From: Gemmatimonadaceae bacterium
Lineage (GTDB): Bacteria; Gemmatimonadota; Gemmatimonadetes; Gemmatimonadales; Gemmatimonadaceae
Assembly (NCBI GenBank): GCA_025929535.1
Contig: JAICLZ010000016.1
Location: 1-64,000, forward strand
Reading direction: 5' to 3'
DNA length: 64,000 nt
A program made the position numbers and the translations under genes. The notes beneath the pieces were generated by a model, which did no database searches, was not told the DNA's origin, and saw only the letters and a list, made by a program, of their open reading frames with translations. Of this stretch, positions 27,329 through 34,923 are shown piece after piece; positions within the stretch are counted from its first letter, which is position 1; every line of letters starts with the position of its first letter.

Positions 27329-28309
27329 CTAGTCCAGGTAGAGCACTTGCCGCACGGCGGCAACGGTCTTCTGCGCGTCGGGCTTTGCGGCGCGCTCGAG
27401 GTTCTTGGCGTAGGGCATCGGGACGTCCGCCTGATGCACGCGCAGCACGGGCGCATCGAGATCGTCGAAGCAGTCGCGCTGCACGTAGTCCGCGATCTGC
27501 GCGCCCATGCCGCAGATCTCCCATCCCTCCTCCACCACCACCGCGCGATTCGTCTTGCGCACACTCGCGCACACCGTCTCCGCATCGAGCGGGCGCAGCG
27601 TGAGCAGATCGATCACCTCGGCGCGTATGCCGTCCTTCGCGAGCTGGTCGGCCGCCTGATTGGCGACGTTGATCATCTTGCCGTACGACACGATCGTGAC
27701 GTGATCGCCCTCGCGCTTCACCTGCGCCTTGCCGATCGGGATCGTGTAGTCGCTCTCGGGCACCTCGCCCTTCACGTTGTAGAGCATCTCGCCTTCGAGC
27801 ACCAGCACGGGGTTGTCATCGCGGATCGCGCTCTTGAGCAGCCCCTTCGCATCGTAGGGAGTGCCCGGCGCGACCACCTTCAGTCCCGGGATGTGCGCGA
27901 GCCACGACTCCCACGCCTGCGAATGCTGCGCGGAAAGCTGCAGCGCGGCGCCGTTCGGGCCGCGGAACACCATCGGGATGTTGAACTGCCCGCCCGACAT
28001 CGAGAGCATCTTCGCCGCCGAATTCACCACCTGGTCGAGCGCGAGCAGCGCGAAGTTCCAGGTCATGAACTCGATCACGGGCCGCAGCCCGACCATTGCC
28101 GCGCCCACGCCGACGCCCGCGAAGCCGAGCTCAGTGATCGGAGTATCGACGACGCGCATCTCGCCGAACTCCTGCAGCAAGCCTTTCGAGACCTTGTAGG
28201 CGCCCTGGTAGATCCCGACTTCCTCGCCCATGATGAAGACGCGGTCGTCGCGCTGCATCTCCTCGCGAAGCGCCTGGTTCAGGGCGTCGCGGTAGGTGAT
28301 GATCGCCAT
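27329..28309 (-). CDS. pdhB: Pyruvate dehydrogenase E1 component, beta subunit
   Basis: 326 residues from ATG 28309, one base after the pdhA stop. Transketolase-type pyrimidine-binding domain (FIMGEEVGIYQGAYKVSKGL; DTPITELGFAGVGVGAAM) and C-terminal domain (HVTIVSYGKMI, DLLTLRPLDAETV, VVVEEGWEICGMG). It completes the thiamine-diphosphate site together with PdhA. Confidence 0.95.
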   Translation of the reverse strand: MAIITYRDALNQALREEMQRDDRVFIMGEEVGIYQGAYKVSKGLLQEFGEMRVVDTPITELGFAGVGVGAAMVGLRPVIEFMTWNFALLALDQVVNSAAKMLSMSGGQFNIPMVFRGPNGAALQLSAQHSQAWESWLAHIPGLKVVAPGTPYDAKGLLKSAIRDDNPVLVLEGEMLYNVKGEVPESDYTIPIGKAQVKREGDHVTIVSYGKMINVANQAADQLAKDGIRAEVIDLLTLRPLDAETVCASVRKTNRAVVVEEGWEICGMGAQIADYVQRDCFDDLDAPVLRVHQADVPMPYAKNLERAAKPDAQKTVAAVRQVLYLD

Positions 28310-28310
28310 C

Positions 28311-29399
28311 TCAGCGCTCTCCCGCGACGGCGCCAGTGCTCGTGTCGCTCGTCGTGTCCACGTATACATCTTCCGTGAGCGCCTCGAGCGGCGGCTCCGG
28401 ACTCTCGTCGGCGAAGTTCCACGCATCCTCGACGATCGCCCGCACCTCGGCATCGATCGCCGCCATCTTCTCGTCGGACCACTCGCCGCGCTGCTCCATC
28501 TGCGCGCGCAACACCGTGATCGGATCGCGCTTCATGTACTCGTCGAGCTCCTCCTTGCTGCGATACGTGCCGCTCACGGCGTCCGACATCGAATGGCCCA
28601 TGAAGCGATAGGTGCGCACCTCGATCAGCGTGGGCGTGTTCTCCGTGCGCGCGCGCGTGACCGCGCGGATCGTCGCCTCGCGCACCGCGATCACGTCCTG
28701 CCCGTCGACGACCTCGTTCGGCATGTCGTACGAGCAGGCGCGCTCCGCGATGTCGTTCACCGACGATGCGCGCTCGAGCGCCGTGCCCATGCCGTAGCGA
28801 TTGTTCTCGACGAGGTAGATCACCGGCAGCTGCCAGAGCGCCGCCATGTTCAGCGCCTCGTGAAAGGCGCCGTTGTTCACGGCCGCCTCACCGAAGAAGC
28901 AGAGGCACACCTGATCGCCGCCGCGATACTTGATCGCGAAGCCCACGCCGGTCGCGATCGGAATGTGTCCCGCAACGATGCCGTGGCCACCGAGGAAGTT
29001 CGTGTTGCGATCGAAGAGGTGCATCGAGCCGCCCTTTCCCTTCGAGACGCCATCGATGCGTCCGAAGAGCTCGGCCATGATCGCACGCGGCGAAATGCCG
29101 CGCGCGAGCGCCTGTCCGTGATCGCGATAGCTCGTGATCACGTAGTCGTCCGGTCGCAGCACGGAGATGGCGCCGGCGCCAACCGCCTCCTGCCCGATGT
29201 AGAGGTGGCAGAAGCCGCCGATCTTGCCGAGCGCATACGCCTCGGCCGTGCGCTCCTCGAAGCGCCGCATGAGCAGCATTTCGCGGAGGAGCGAAAGCCG
29301 GAGCGCTGGATCGTCGGAGCTTTCGGGCTTTTTCCTGGCCATCGATGTCTCGGAGGGAGCGGGAGCGGAGCCGGAGGCGGAGGTGCGCGCGCGAGCCAT
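28311..29399 (-). CDS. pdhA: Pyruvate dehydrogenase E1 component, alpha subunit
   Basis: 362 residues, with a short Ala/Ser N-terminal extension before LLREMLLMRRFEERTAEAY. The thiamine-binding segment reads FFGEAAVNNGAFHEALNMA...VENNRYGMG; the usual GDG is GEA, so the first Mg-ligand Asp is Glu. The phosphorylation-loop-like region YRFMGHSMSD is kept. ATGA overlap with lipA. It decarboxylates pyruvate and passes the acetyl unit to the lipoyl group on PdhC. Confidence 0.93.
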   Translation of the reverse strand: MARARTSASGSAPAPSETSMARKKPESSDDPALRLSLLREMLLMRRFEERTAEAYALGKIGGFCHLYIGQEAVGAGAISVLRPDDYVITSYRDHGQALARGISPRAIMAELFGRIDGVSKGKGGSMHLFDRNTNFLGGHGIVAGHIPIATGVGFAIKYRGGDQVCLCFFGEAAVNNGAFHEALNMAALWQLPVIYLVENNRYGMGTALERASSVNDIAERACSYDMPNEVVDGQDVIAVREATIRAVTRARTENTPTLIEVRTYRFMGHSMSDAVSGTYRSKEELDEYMKRDPITVLRAQMEQRGEWSDEKMAAIDAEVRAIVEDAWNFADESPEPPLEALTEDVYVDTTSDTSTGAVAGER

Positions 29400-30307
29400 C
29401 AGACGCCTGCCGCCTGGACTTGCTCCCAGGCGTGATAGCTGGAACGAACGAGTGGTCCCGACTCCACATGCCGGTAGCCCATCTCGCGGCCGGCCTCGCG
29501 GAGCTCCGAGAACTCGCTTGGCGTGTAGTAGCGGTCCAGCGGATGGTGATTCGCCGATGGGCGGAGGTACTGGCCGAGCGTGAGGATGTCGACCTCTACC
29601 TCACGGAGCTCGCGCATGGTCTGGAGCACTTCGGGGATCGTCTCGCCCATGCCGAGGATGAGGCCAGTCTTGGTCGGGATCTGCGGCGCGATGCGCTTGG
29701 AGACACGGAAGATCTCGAGCACGCGCTCGTAGCGGCCGCCGGGACGGCAGCGTTTGAAGAGGCGCGGCACCGTCTCGGTGTTGTGATTGTAGATCTCCGG
29801 CGCGGCCTCCAGCACCGTGCGGATGGACTCCTCGCGCCCTTGGAAGTCGGGAACGAGCACCTCGACGGAGCAGTCGGGGAGCCGCTCGTGGATCTGGCGA
29901 ATGGTCTCGGCAAAGATGTAGGCGCCGAAATCCGGGAGGTCATCGCGGTCCACGGAGGTGATGACCGCGTGCTGGAGCCCGAGCTCGGCTATCGCAGCGG
30001 CCACGCGGGCGGGCTCCTCCACGTCGTACACGGGCGGGCGGCCGTGCGCGATCGCGCAGTAGGCGCAGTTGCGCGTGCAGACGTCGCCCAGGATCATGAA
30101 GGTGGCGGTGCCGTGCTCCCAGCATTCGCCGATGTTGGGGCAGTGGGCTTCCGCACAGACGGAATGCAGCTGGAGATCCTCCATGAGCTGCTGCATGCGG
30201 AGATAATTGGGACCGCCGGGCGCCCGCACCTTGAGCCACGCCGGCTTTCGCTCGGGAAGCGGAGCGGCCGTGTGCTTCCCCATGATCTGGTACAACGAAT
30301 CGTGCAT
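29399..30307 (-). CDS. lipA: Lipoyl synthase
   Basis: 302 residues from ATG 30307, where AGAGG lies just upstream; ATG 30283 is an alternative. A radical SAM enzyme that inserts two sulfurs into protein-bound octanoate. It has both clusters: the auxiliary CAEAHCPNIGEC (C-x4-C-x5-C) and the SAM cluster CTRNCAYC (C-x3-C-x2-C). Other signatures are VITSVDRDDLPDFGA and KTGLILGMGE, and the late RSSYHA motif supplies the Ser ligand. First gene of the lipA-pdhABC-lpdA-lipB run. Confidence 0.97.
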   Translation of the reverse strand: MHDSLYQIMGKHTAAPLPERKPAWLKVRAPGGPNYLRMQQLMEDLQLHSVCAEAHCPNIGECWEHGTATFMILGDVCTRNCAYCAIAHGRPPVYDVEEPARVAAAIAELGLQHAVITSVDRDDLPDFGAYIFAETIRQIHERLPDCSVEVLVPDFQGREESIRTVLEAAPEIYNHNTETVPRLFKRCRPGGRYERVLEIFRVSKRIAPQIPTKTGLILGMGETIPEVLQTMRELREVEVDILTLGQYLRPSANHHPLDRYYTPSEFSELREAGREMGYRHVESGPLVRSSYHAWEQVQAAGV

Positions 30308-30420
30308 GCGCCTCTGGTCGCAAAACGCGGCATGCGAGGGTGTCGCACGCCTCTGGCCCAAGCTATGTGCATGACCCAGCGTCGGATAGTCGAGCTAACC
30401 AACTATGAAAATATAGCCAG

Positions 30421-31518
30421 TTACTCGACTCCGGCGAAGCGCGCGATCGAGAACGTCGAGATGTCATGGGGGCTCTGCGCGCCCAGTGCGAGCGCGCCGA
30501 TCGCCTCGCCCGTAATGGGCGCCAGGAGAATCCCGTTCCGACCGTGTCCGCACGCATACAGAAGGCGGGGAACGTCCGGATCGGGACCGAGGATTGGCAG
30601 CCGGTCGGGGGTGAGGGGACGGAGCCCGGCCCAATGCGACAGCAGCTGGATGGGCGTGGAGTCCGGGAGCACGCGCCGGACAATGGCGGTGAGCTCCGCC
30701 AGCCCCTCGGGGGTGGTCTCGTTCACGAATCCGGTGTCCTCCATCGTCGCGCCGATGATCATGCGCTCGCGGGGGGGGCTCCCGTGCGGATTGCGCCTGG
30801 GCACGATGTATCCGCCGCCTCCGTAGATCACGTGGCGGGCGAGCGCCCCGTCGAGCATGAGGAGCTGGCCCCGCACGGGTCGCACCGGAACGGGGCGGGG
30901 AAGCCCCTCGAGCTGGCCGGCCCACGCGCCGGTTGCGACGACGAGCGATCCGCCCTCGACCACGTCCCCATCATCGAGCACTGCGCGGGGGCGGGCGAGA
31001 GCAACGTTGATGGAGCGGGCGGCGGCGTGCACCGGCGTGATGGACCGGCGCGATGCGGCGCGGCGCTGCATGGCCGCGTAGAGCACGACGTTGTCGACCG
31101 AGCCATCCCTGGGGTGACACACGGCGCCCGTGAAGCTGCGGAGCCCGGGCTCGAGCTCGCGCAGCGACTGTGCGTCGATCCACTCGCTGCCGGGAGGGCG
31201 GAGCGCCGGCTCGCCATCCTCCACGAGCTCGAGGATGCCTCGCCGGTCGAAGGGGACGTCGATTCCCGTCTCGTCGCGAAGGGCGCTCAGGAAGACGGGA
31301 TAGAGGTCGCGGCCGGCAACCGCAAAGTTTCGTACAGGGTCGTTCGGGAGCTCCGCACTCTCGGCTCCCGGCGCGAGCATGCCGGCGCCGGCCGGCGAGG
31401 CCTCACCGAAGCGCGTCTCGCCAACCAGGAGCACCGATGCTCCCCGCGCCGATGCTTCGGCGGCGACGGCCAGCCCGACGAGCCCTGCGCCAAGGACTAC
31501 CACATCGGCGGATCTCAC
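30421..31518 (-). CDS. Glycine oxidase/D-amino-acid oxidase-like flavoprotein (ThiO-like)
   Basis: 365 residues from GTG 31518. DAO-type FAD fold: VVVLGAGLVGLAVAAEASARGASVLL at the start, PAGAGMLAPGAES, LVVATGAWAG near 195, the substrate-domain VRPVRGQLLML, and SHWAGLRPLTPDRLPILG followed by CGHGRNGILLAPITGE near the end. The pattern is closest to glycine oxidase ThiO, which makes iminoglycine for thiazole synthesis. No thi genes are adjacent, so a more general amino-acid oxidase is possible. Confidence 0.8.
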   Translation of the reverse strand: MRSADVVVLGAGLVGLAVAAEASARGASVLLVGETRFGEASPAGAGMLAPGAESAELPNDPVRNFAVAGRDLYPVFLSALRDETGIDVPFDRRGILELVEDGEPALRPPGSEWIDAQSLRELEPGLRSFTGAVCHPRDGSVDNVVLYAAMQRRAASRRSITPVHAAARSINVALARPRAVLDDGDVVEGGSLVVATGAWAGQLEGLPRPVPVRPVRGQLLMLDGALARHVIYGGGGYIVPRRNPHGSPPRERMIIGATMEDTGFVNETTPEGLAELTAIVRRVLPDSTPIQLLSHWAGLRPLTPDRLPILGPDPDVPRLLYACGHGRNGILLAPITGEAIGALALGAQSPHDISTFSIARFAGVE

Positions 31519-31620
31519 GCGCGCGGCAGCCCGGTGCCCCGCTCCTGAAACACGCGGGCACCGATTCTCGTATCATATGGAGAAGGGAAGAGCAATCGCC
31601 TCGACGGGGAGAACAGGGTC

Positions 31621-31839
31621 ATGCTTCGCACCATTTTCGCAGTCGGCCTCATGGCCATTCTCGGACTCATCGCCCTGAAGTTCATCTTCGGGATTTTTGG
31701 GTTCTTGTTCGCGGTGCTCTTCGTGCTGCTCGTACTCGCGCTCAAGATCGCGGTGGTCGGATTCCTCATCTATCTCGTGATCCGAATCTTGAGCCCCGAC
31801 ACGGCCCGGCGCATCCGCCAAAAGTGGTCAGGTGCGTGA
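31621..31839 (+). CDS. Small two-helix membrane protein
   Basis: 72 residues from ATG 31621, preceded by GGGGAGAACAGGG. Two hydrophobic helices cover about 3-28 and 30-60 (FIFGIFGFLFAVLFVLLVLAL; IAVVGFLIYLVIRIL), followed by a basic tail DTARRIRQKW. Not recognised as a named family; could be a small regulator or envelope protein. Divergent from the ThiO-like gene. Confidence 0.65.
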   Translation: MLRTIFAVGLMAILGLIALKFIFGIFGFLFAVLFVLLVLALKIAVVGFLIYLVIRILSPDTARRIRQKWSGA

Positions 31840-31864
31840 GCGCTCGACCTGCATCCGAGCGGAG

Positions 31865-32170
31865 CACGAATCAAACCATCTGAACGAATCGAACCGGTGC
31901 GCGGCAACGGGCCGAGTGCAGCGAGAAGCGCTCTTCACGCCGGCAGTTTCCAGCCAAAGATCAGTTGCCTTTTTTGCTGAGCGAGCACGCGCGACGGCCT
32001 ACCTGCGGCTTCGCGCATCAGGCTTCTAAGGGTTGTTGCCTTCACCGTTCGTGTCCGTTTGGGTCGTCGCTCCCCAGTTGCCCTGGTCGTTGTGGTCTGG
32101 CGCGCGCGGCTCGAACGATCAACTGCTTTGGATGAAACGACACAAACGGAAACGAACGGACACTTTTCTG
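31865..32170. repeat. Dispersed TCCGTT-rich structured repeat, diverged copy D
   Basis: Intergenic region 31840-32195 holds no gene. It opens with CACGAATCAAACCA (31867 region), also found at 52385. It contains GGCAGTTTCCAGCCAAA (near 31941), the reverse complement of the GACTGGAAACGGCAG block of copies B and C, and a dyad: CGTTCGTGTCCGTTTG (32046-32061) against CAAACGGAAACGAACG (32143-32158), 15 of 16 paired. The central order differs from the other copies, so it is a diverged or rearranged member. It lies between convergent genes. Confidence 0.5.
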
Positions 32171-32195
32171 CGGCAGCGTGATGCGCGACGAGGAG

Positions 32196-33119
32196 TCAGG
32201 GTTGCGCACCCATCAGTGAAAGCACGCTCCACGCCAGCAGCGGCACCATCAGCTCGTGGTGGCCCGTGATCTCGTAGCCGCGTCCTCCCTCCACCGTGGG
32301 TCGCTGTACGACGTTCACGTGGGGGCGGTAGTGGCGGAGCATGTCGAGATCGGCGGCCGTGAAGCCGGTGGGTCTGCCGTTGCCGAGATTGCGCGCGATG
32401 GTGAGCGCCTTGAGGAAGACCTCCGGCAGCATCACGGCGCTGCCGAGGTTCAGCACGACGCCGCCGTCGTGGAGCGATGGCAGCGAGGCCGCAAAGCGGC
32501 GAAAGTCGCGGTGGCTCGTGTCGCCGATCGCCGCGCCGCTCGCGGCGGGATGTTGGTGGATGATCTCCGCGCCGATCGCCGCATGTACCGTGAGCGGCAC
32601 GCCCAGCTCGCGCGCGCTCGCGAGCAGCGAGAGCTCGGGATGCGCCAGCTCCGCGCCTTGGAGCGCGCGCGCGAGTGACTCGCCCATCCCCCACCGCTCG
32701 CGCTGGCCGCGGATGAAGGCCTCGTTCATCTCGCGTCCCGTCTCCTCCGCCATGCCGAAGGTGCCGTCCCGCAGCCCTGCCTGCACATCCTCGCTCGTGC
32801 CGCCCCAGCGCGTGATCTCGTAGTCGTGAATCGCGGCAGCGCCGTTCATCGCGAGGTGCGTGATGATGCCGCGTCGCATGAAGTCGATGAGGATCGGCGC
32901 GAGTCCCGTCTTCACGACGTGGCCGCCGACCATCACGACGACGCCGCGCTTCCCTGCGGCGTTCGCGATGTCACGTGCGAGCGCGAGGAAGTCGCGCGCC
33001 GCGAGCACGTCGGGGAGCGCGGCGAGGAATGCGGAGAACGAGCGGTCGTCTCCCGGCGGCGTTGCGAACTCCTCCGCGCGCACCTTGTTCGGCCTGCGCG
33101 CGATCGGAACCGTGCGCAC
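32196..33119 (-). CDS. Deoxyhypusine-synthase-like protein of unknown substrate
   Basis: 307 residues from GTG 33119. A Rossmann-like region with VVVMVGGHVVKTGLAPILIDF, THLAMNGAAAIHDYEI, GLRDGTFGMAEETGREMN and HAAIGAEIIHQHPAA resembles the deoxyhypusine synthase/NAD-binding superfamily. True deoxyhypusine synthase modifies eIF5A in eukaryotes and archaea; bacteria lack eIF5A, and bacterial relatives often act on polyamines. No polyamine gene is adjacent. The family match is by motif memory, so the assignment is moderate. It is followed closely upstream by the DUF3108 gene on the same strand. Confidence 0.55.
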   Translation of the reverse strand: MRTVPIARRPNKVRAEEFATPPGDDRSFSAFLAALPDVLAARDFLALARDIANAAGKRGVVVMVGGHVVKTGLAPILIDFMRRGIITHLAMNGAAAIHDYEITRWGGTSEDVQAGLRDGTFGMAEETGREMNEAFIRGQRERWGMGESLARALQGAELAHPELSLLASARELGVPLTVHAAIGAEIIHQHPAASGAAIGDTSHRDFRRFAASLPSLHDGGVVLNLGSAVMLPEVFLKALTIARNLGNGRPTGFTAADLDMLRHYRPHVNVVQRPTVEGGRGYEITGHHELMVPLLAWSVLSLMGAQP

Positions 33120-33145
33120 CGCGGACAGGTCCGCTTCGGGGGCGC

Positions 33146-33949
33146 TCAGCCCGGAGGGGTCGTCGGGGGCGTGTACGATTTGAGAAAGAGATCGAGGGTT
33201 CTGAGCACCGGCATTTTCGCTTTCAGCTGCACCATGATGCGGCGATCATCGTCCGTCACCCAGATCAGCGCCTCGCCACCCTCGGCGAACAACCCGCCCG
33301 ACTTGATGATCGGCTGCAGGACGATCGTGTTGAACGTCCCCGCGTCCACCTTCACCGTCTCGCGGCGCAGCACCTTCACGATGACCGGATTCTTTTCCGG
33401 CCGGAAGTATCGCGTGAAGGTGTACGTCTGGCCGATGTTGAGCGGAACCATGCGGACGAAATAGAAGAAGGATGCGTCATCGAGAGGCTCGGGGACGCTG
33501 GGCTTCTCCTCGAAGCCGCGCTGGTGAAGCATCGCGCGGTCGGGGTAGATCTCGAAGTAGCGGCTCTTGTGATAGCTCCCCTCGTTGAGCAGCTGATAGA
33601 ACCGGTGCGAGGTCGCGCTCCCGGGCTCGAACCAGCTCTCCAGCCTGTCGTTCACCTTGAAGAACAGAAAGCCGCCCTTGATCTCGAACACGGAATGAAA
33701 GGTGTCGCGCCCGTTGATCGACTCGCTGTCGACGATGGTCATGCTCCCCGTGCCCACCTTCGCACCGCCGACTGCGAGATCGTACACCAGCTTCTCGCCG
33801 ACTCCGAACGGAGGCGCAACGGCGGCCGAGGGCGCAGTGTCCGGGATGGGCGTGGCGGGCATGTCCTGCTGCGCACGCACTGTGGTCACTGCCATCGAGA
33901 GCACTGCCATGACCCCGACTGCGCGGAAAGTCCGCGCGCGGATCGTCAC
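33146..33949 (-). CDS. DUF3108 family exported protein
   Basis: 267 residues from a GTG overlapping the glycosyltransferase stop by 4 bp. A signal peptide (VGVMAVLSMAVTTVRAQ) is followed by one beta-rich domain: GEKLVYDLAVGGAKVGTGSMTI, the SWFEPGSATSHRFYQLLNEG stretch, and FNTIVLQPIIKSGGLF..GEALIWVTDDDRRIMVQLKAK. This pattern is typical of DUF3108, periplasmic proteins of unknown function that may bind lipid or glycan. Coupling to a GT2 gene hints at an envelope role. Confidence 0.8.
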   Translation of the reverse strand: MTIRARTFRAVGVMAVLSMAVTTVRAQQDMPATPIPDTAPSAAVAPPFGVGEKLVYDLAVGGAKVGTGSMTIVDSESINGRDTFHSVFEIKGGFLFFKVNDRLESWFEPGSATSHRFYQLLNEGSYHKSRYFEIYPDRAMLHQRGFEEKPSVPEPLDDASFFYFVRMVPLNIGQTYTFTRYFRPEKNPVIVKVLRRETVKVDAGTFNTIVLQPIIKSGGLFAEGGEALIWVTDDDRRIMVQLKAKMPVLRTLDLFLKSYTPPTTPPG

Positions 33950-34698
33950 GTCGTCGTCGCCGGTGCGCGCGGCGCGCGATACGCGACGCCGAAGCGGTAG
34001 AGTGCGACCGCATCGGGGAACCAGCGCACGCGCGTGGCGCGCGGGCGGAGGTCGTAGCGCGGCGCGAGCGGCACGGTCTCGAGGCGGCGGCAGAATTTCG
34101 CCGCCTTGGCGAGCAGCTCGACGTTCGCGGCCCATCCGGCGCTGGCGACGATGCGTGCATCGCCCGCCTCCTTGATCACATCGCGAATGACCGCGATGCG
34201 ATAGAGGCGAAGGGTGCCCAGCGGATCGGAAACCCCATCCACGCGCACGTAGCGGCGCATGAGCCAGGGCGCGATGCGGCGCAGGCGACGGATCTCCCTT
34301 GGCGCCGACGGTGCGGCGGGACCCGCTTCGGCAACCACGCAGTCGACACCGCCGTCGAAGCGCTTCGCGAGCTCGGGGAGGTCTTCGGGGCGATCCGTGA
34401 GATCGCCCTGCATGATGATCATCGCGTCGCGCCGCGGATAGCGAGTGGCCTTCGCGGCCGCGCGCGCGAGGGTATCGAGCGCCGCTCCGTAGCCCTGGCG
34501 CGTCTCGTTCCGCAGCACGGTGAGCGGGAGCACCTTCTCGTACCGGCGCAGCGTCTCCTCGGTGCCATCGGTGCTGCCGTCGTCGAGCGCGATGATCTCG
34601 TACTCGCGGGGATGCGCCTCGAACACCGTCCGGATCCGCCAGAGCAGCAGACCGACCGTTGGGGCTTCGTCGAATGCGGGAATGCAGATGTACAACAT
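33946..34698 (-). CDS. Family 2 glycosyltransferase
   Basis: 250 residues from ATG 34698 (MLYICIPAFDEAPTVG). GT-A fold: IPAFDEAPTV at the start, EIIALDDGSTDGTEETLRRY, RNETRQGYGAALDTLA, and the MIIMQGDLTDRPED region in place of a classic DxD. No membrane helices are seen, unlike dolichol-phosphate-mannose synthases with C-terminal anchors. An in-frame upstream extension to 34827 passes through a 13-bp tandem repeat and is unlikely to be translated. Sugar and acceptor unknown. Confidence 0.85.
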   Translation of the reverse strand: MLYICIPAFDEAPTVGLLLWRIRTVFEAHPREYEIIALDDGSTDGTEETLRRYEKVLPLTVLRNETRQGYGAALDTLARAAAKATRYPRRDAMIIMQGDLTDRPEDLPELAKRFDGGVDCVVAEAGPAAPSAPREIRRLRRIAPWLMRRYVRVDGVSDPLGTLRLYRIAVIRDVIKEAGDARIVASAGWAANVELLAKAAKFCRRLETVPLAPRYDLRPRATRVRWFPDAVALYRFGVAYRAPRAPATTT

Positions 34699-34737
34699 GA
34701 TGATGAGTGATACCCGAGACAGGAGCGTGGTTCCGGG

Positions 34738-34802
34738 TGGAACCGCCGTGTGGAACCGCCGTGTGGAACCGCCGTGTGGAACCGCCGTGTGGAACCGCCG
34801 TA
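34738..34802. repeat. Five tandem copies of a 13-bp unit
   Basis: TGGAACCGCCGTG repeated head to tail five times (34738-34750, 34751-34763, 34764-34776, 34777-34789, 34790-34802; the last copy ends TA). It lies in the 225-bp divergent region between the GT2 and M28 genes, 40 bp upstream of the GT2 start codon, and would be in its leader. Confidence 0.95.
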
Positions 34803-34923
34803 AGGGAAGATGACCACATCGGGACAAATGAAAAGCCCGACGTTGCCGCGGCGACGCTGGCGCGTTAGCCTGTACGCGTCACGCCGCTGTTCGCGGCGCA
34901 TCCTTCACCATCCGGAGTTGCTC

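Noticed and set aside
34738-34802. CRISPR-like array
   Set aside because: Units are contiguous with no spacers, and no cas genes are present.
34699-34827. N-terminal extension of the GT2 gene through the 13-bp repeats
   Set aside because: Residues are an artefact of the repeat (RRFHTAVPHGGST), and the GT2 fold begins exactly at ATG 34698.
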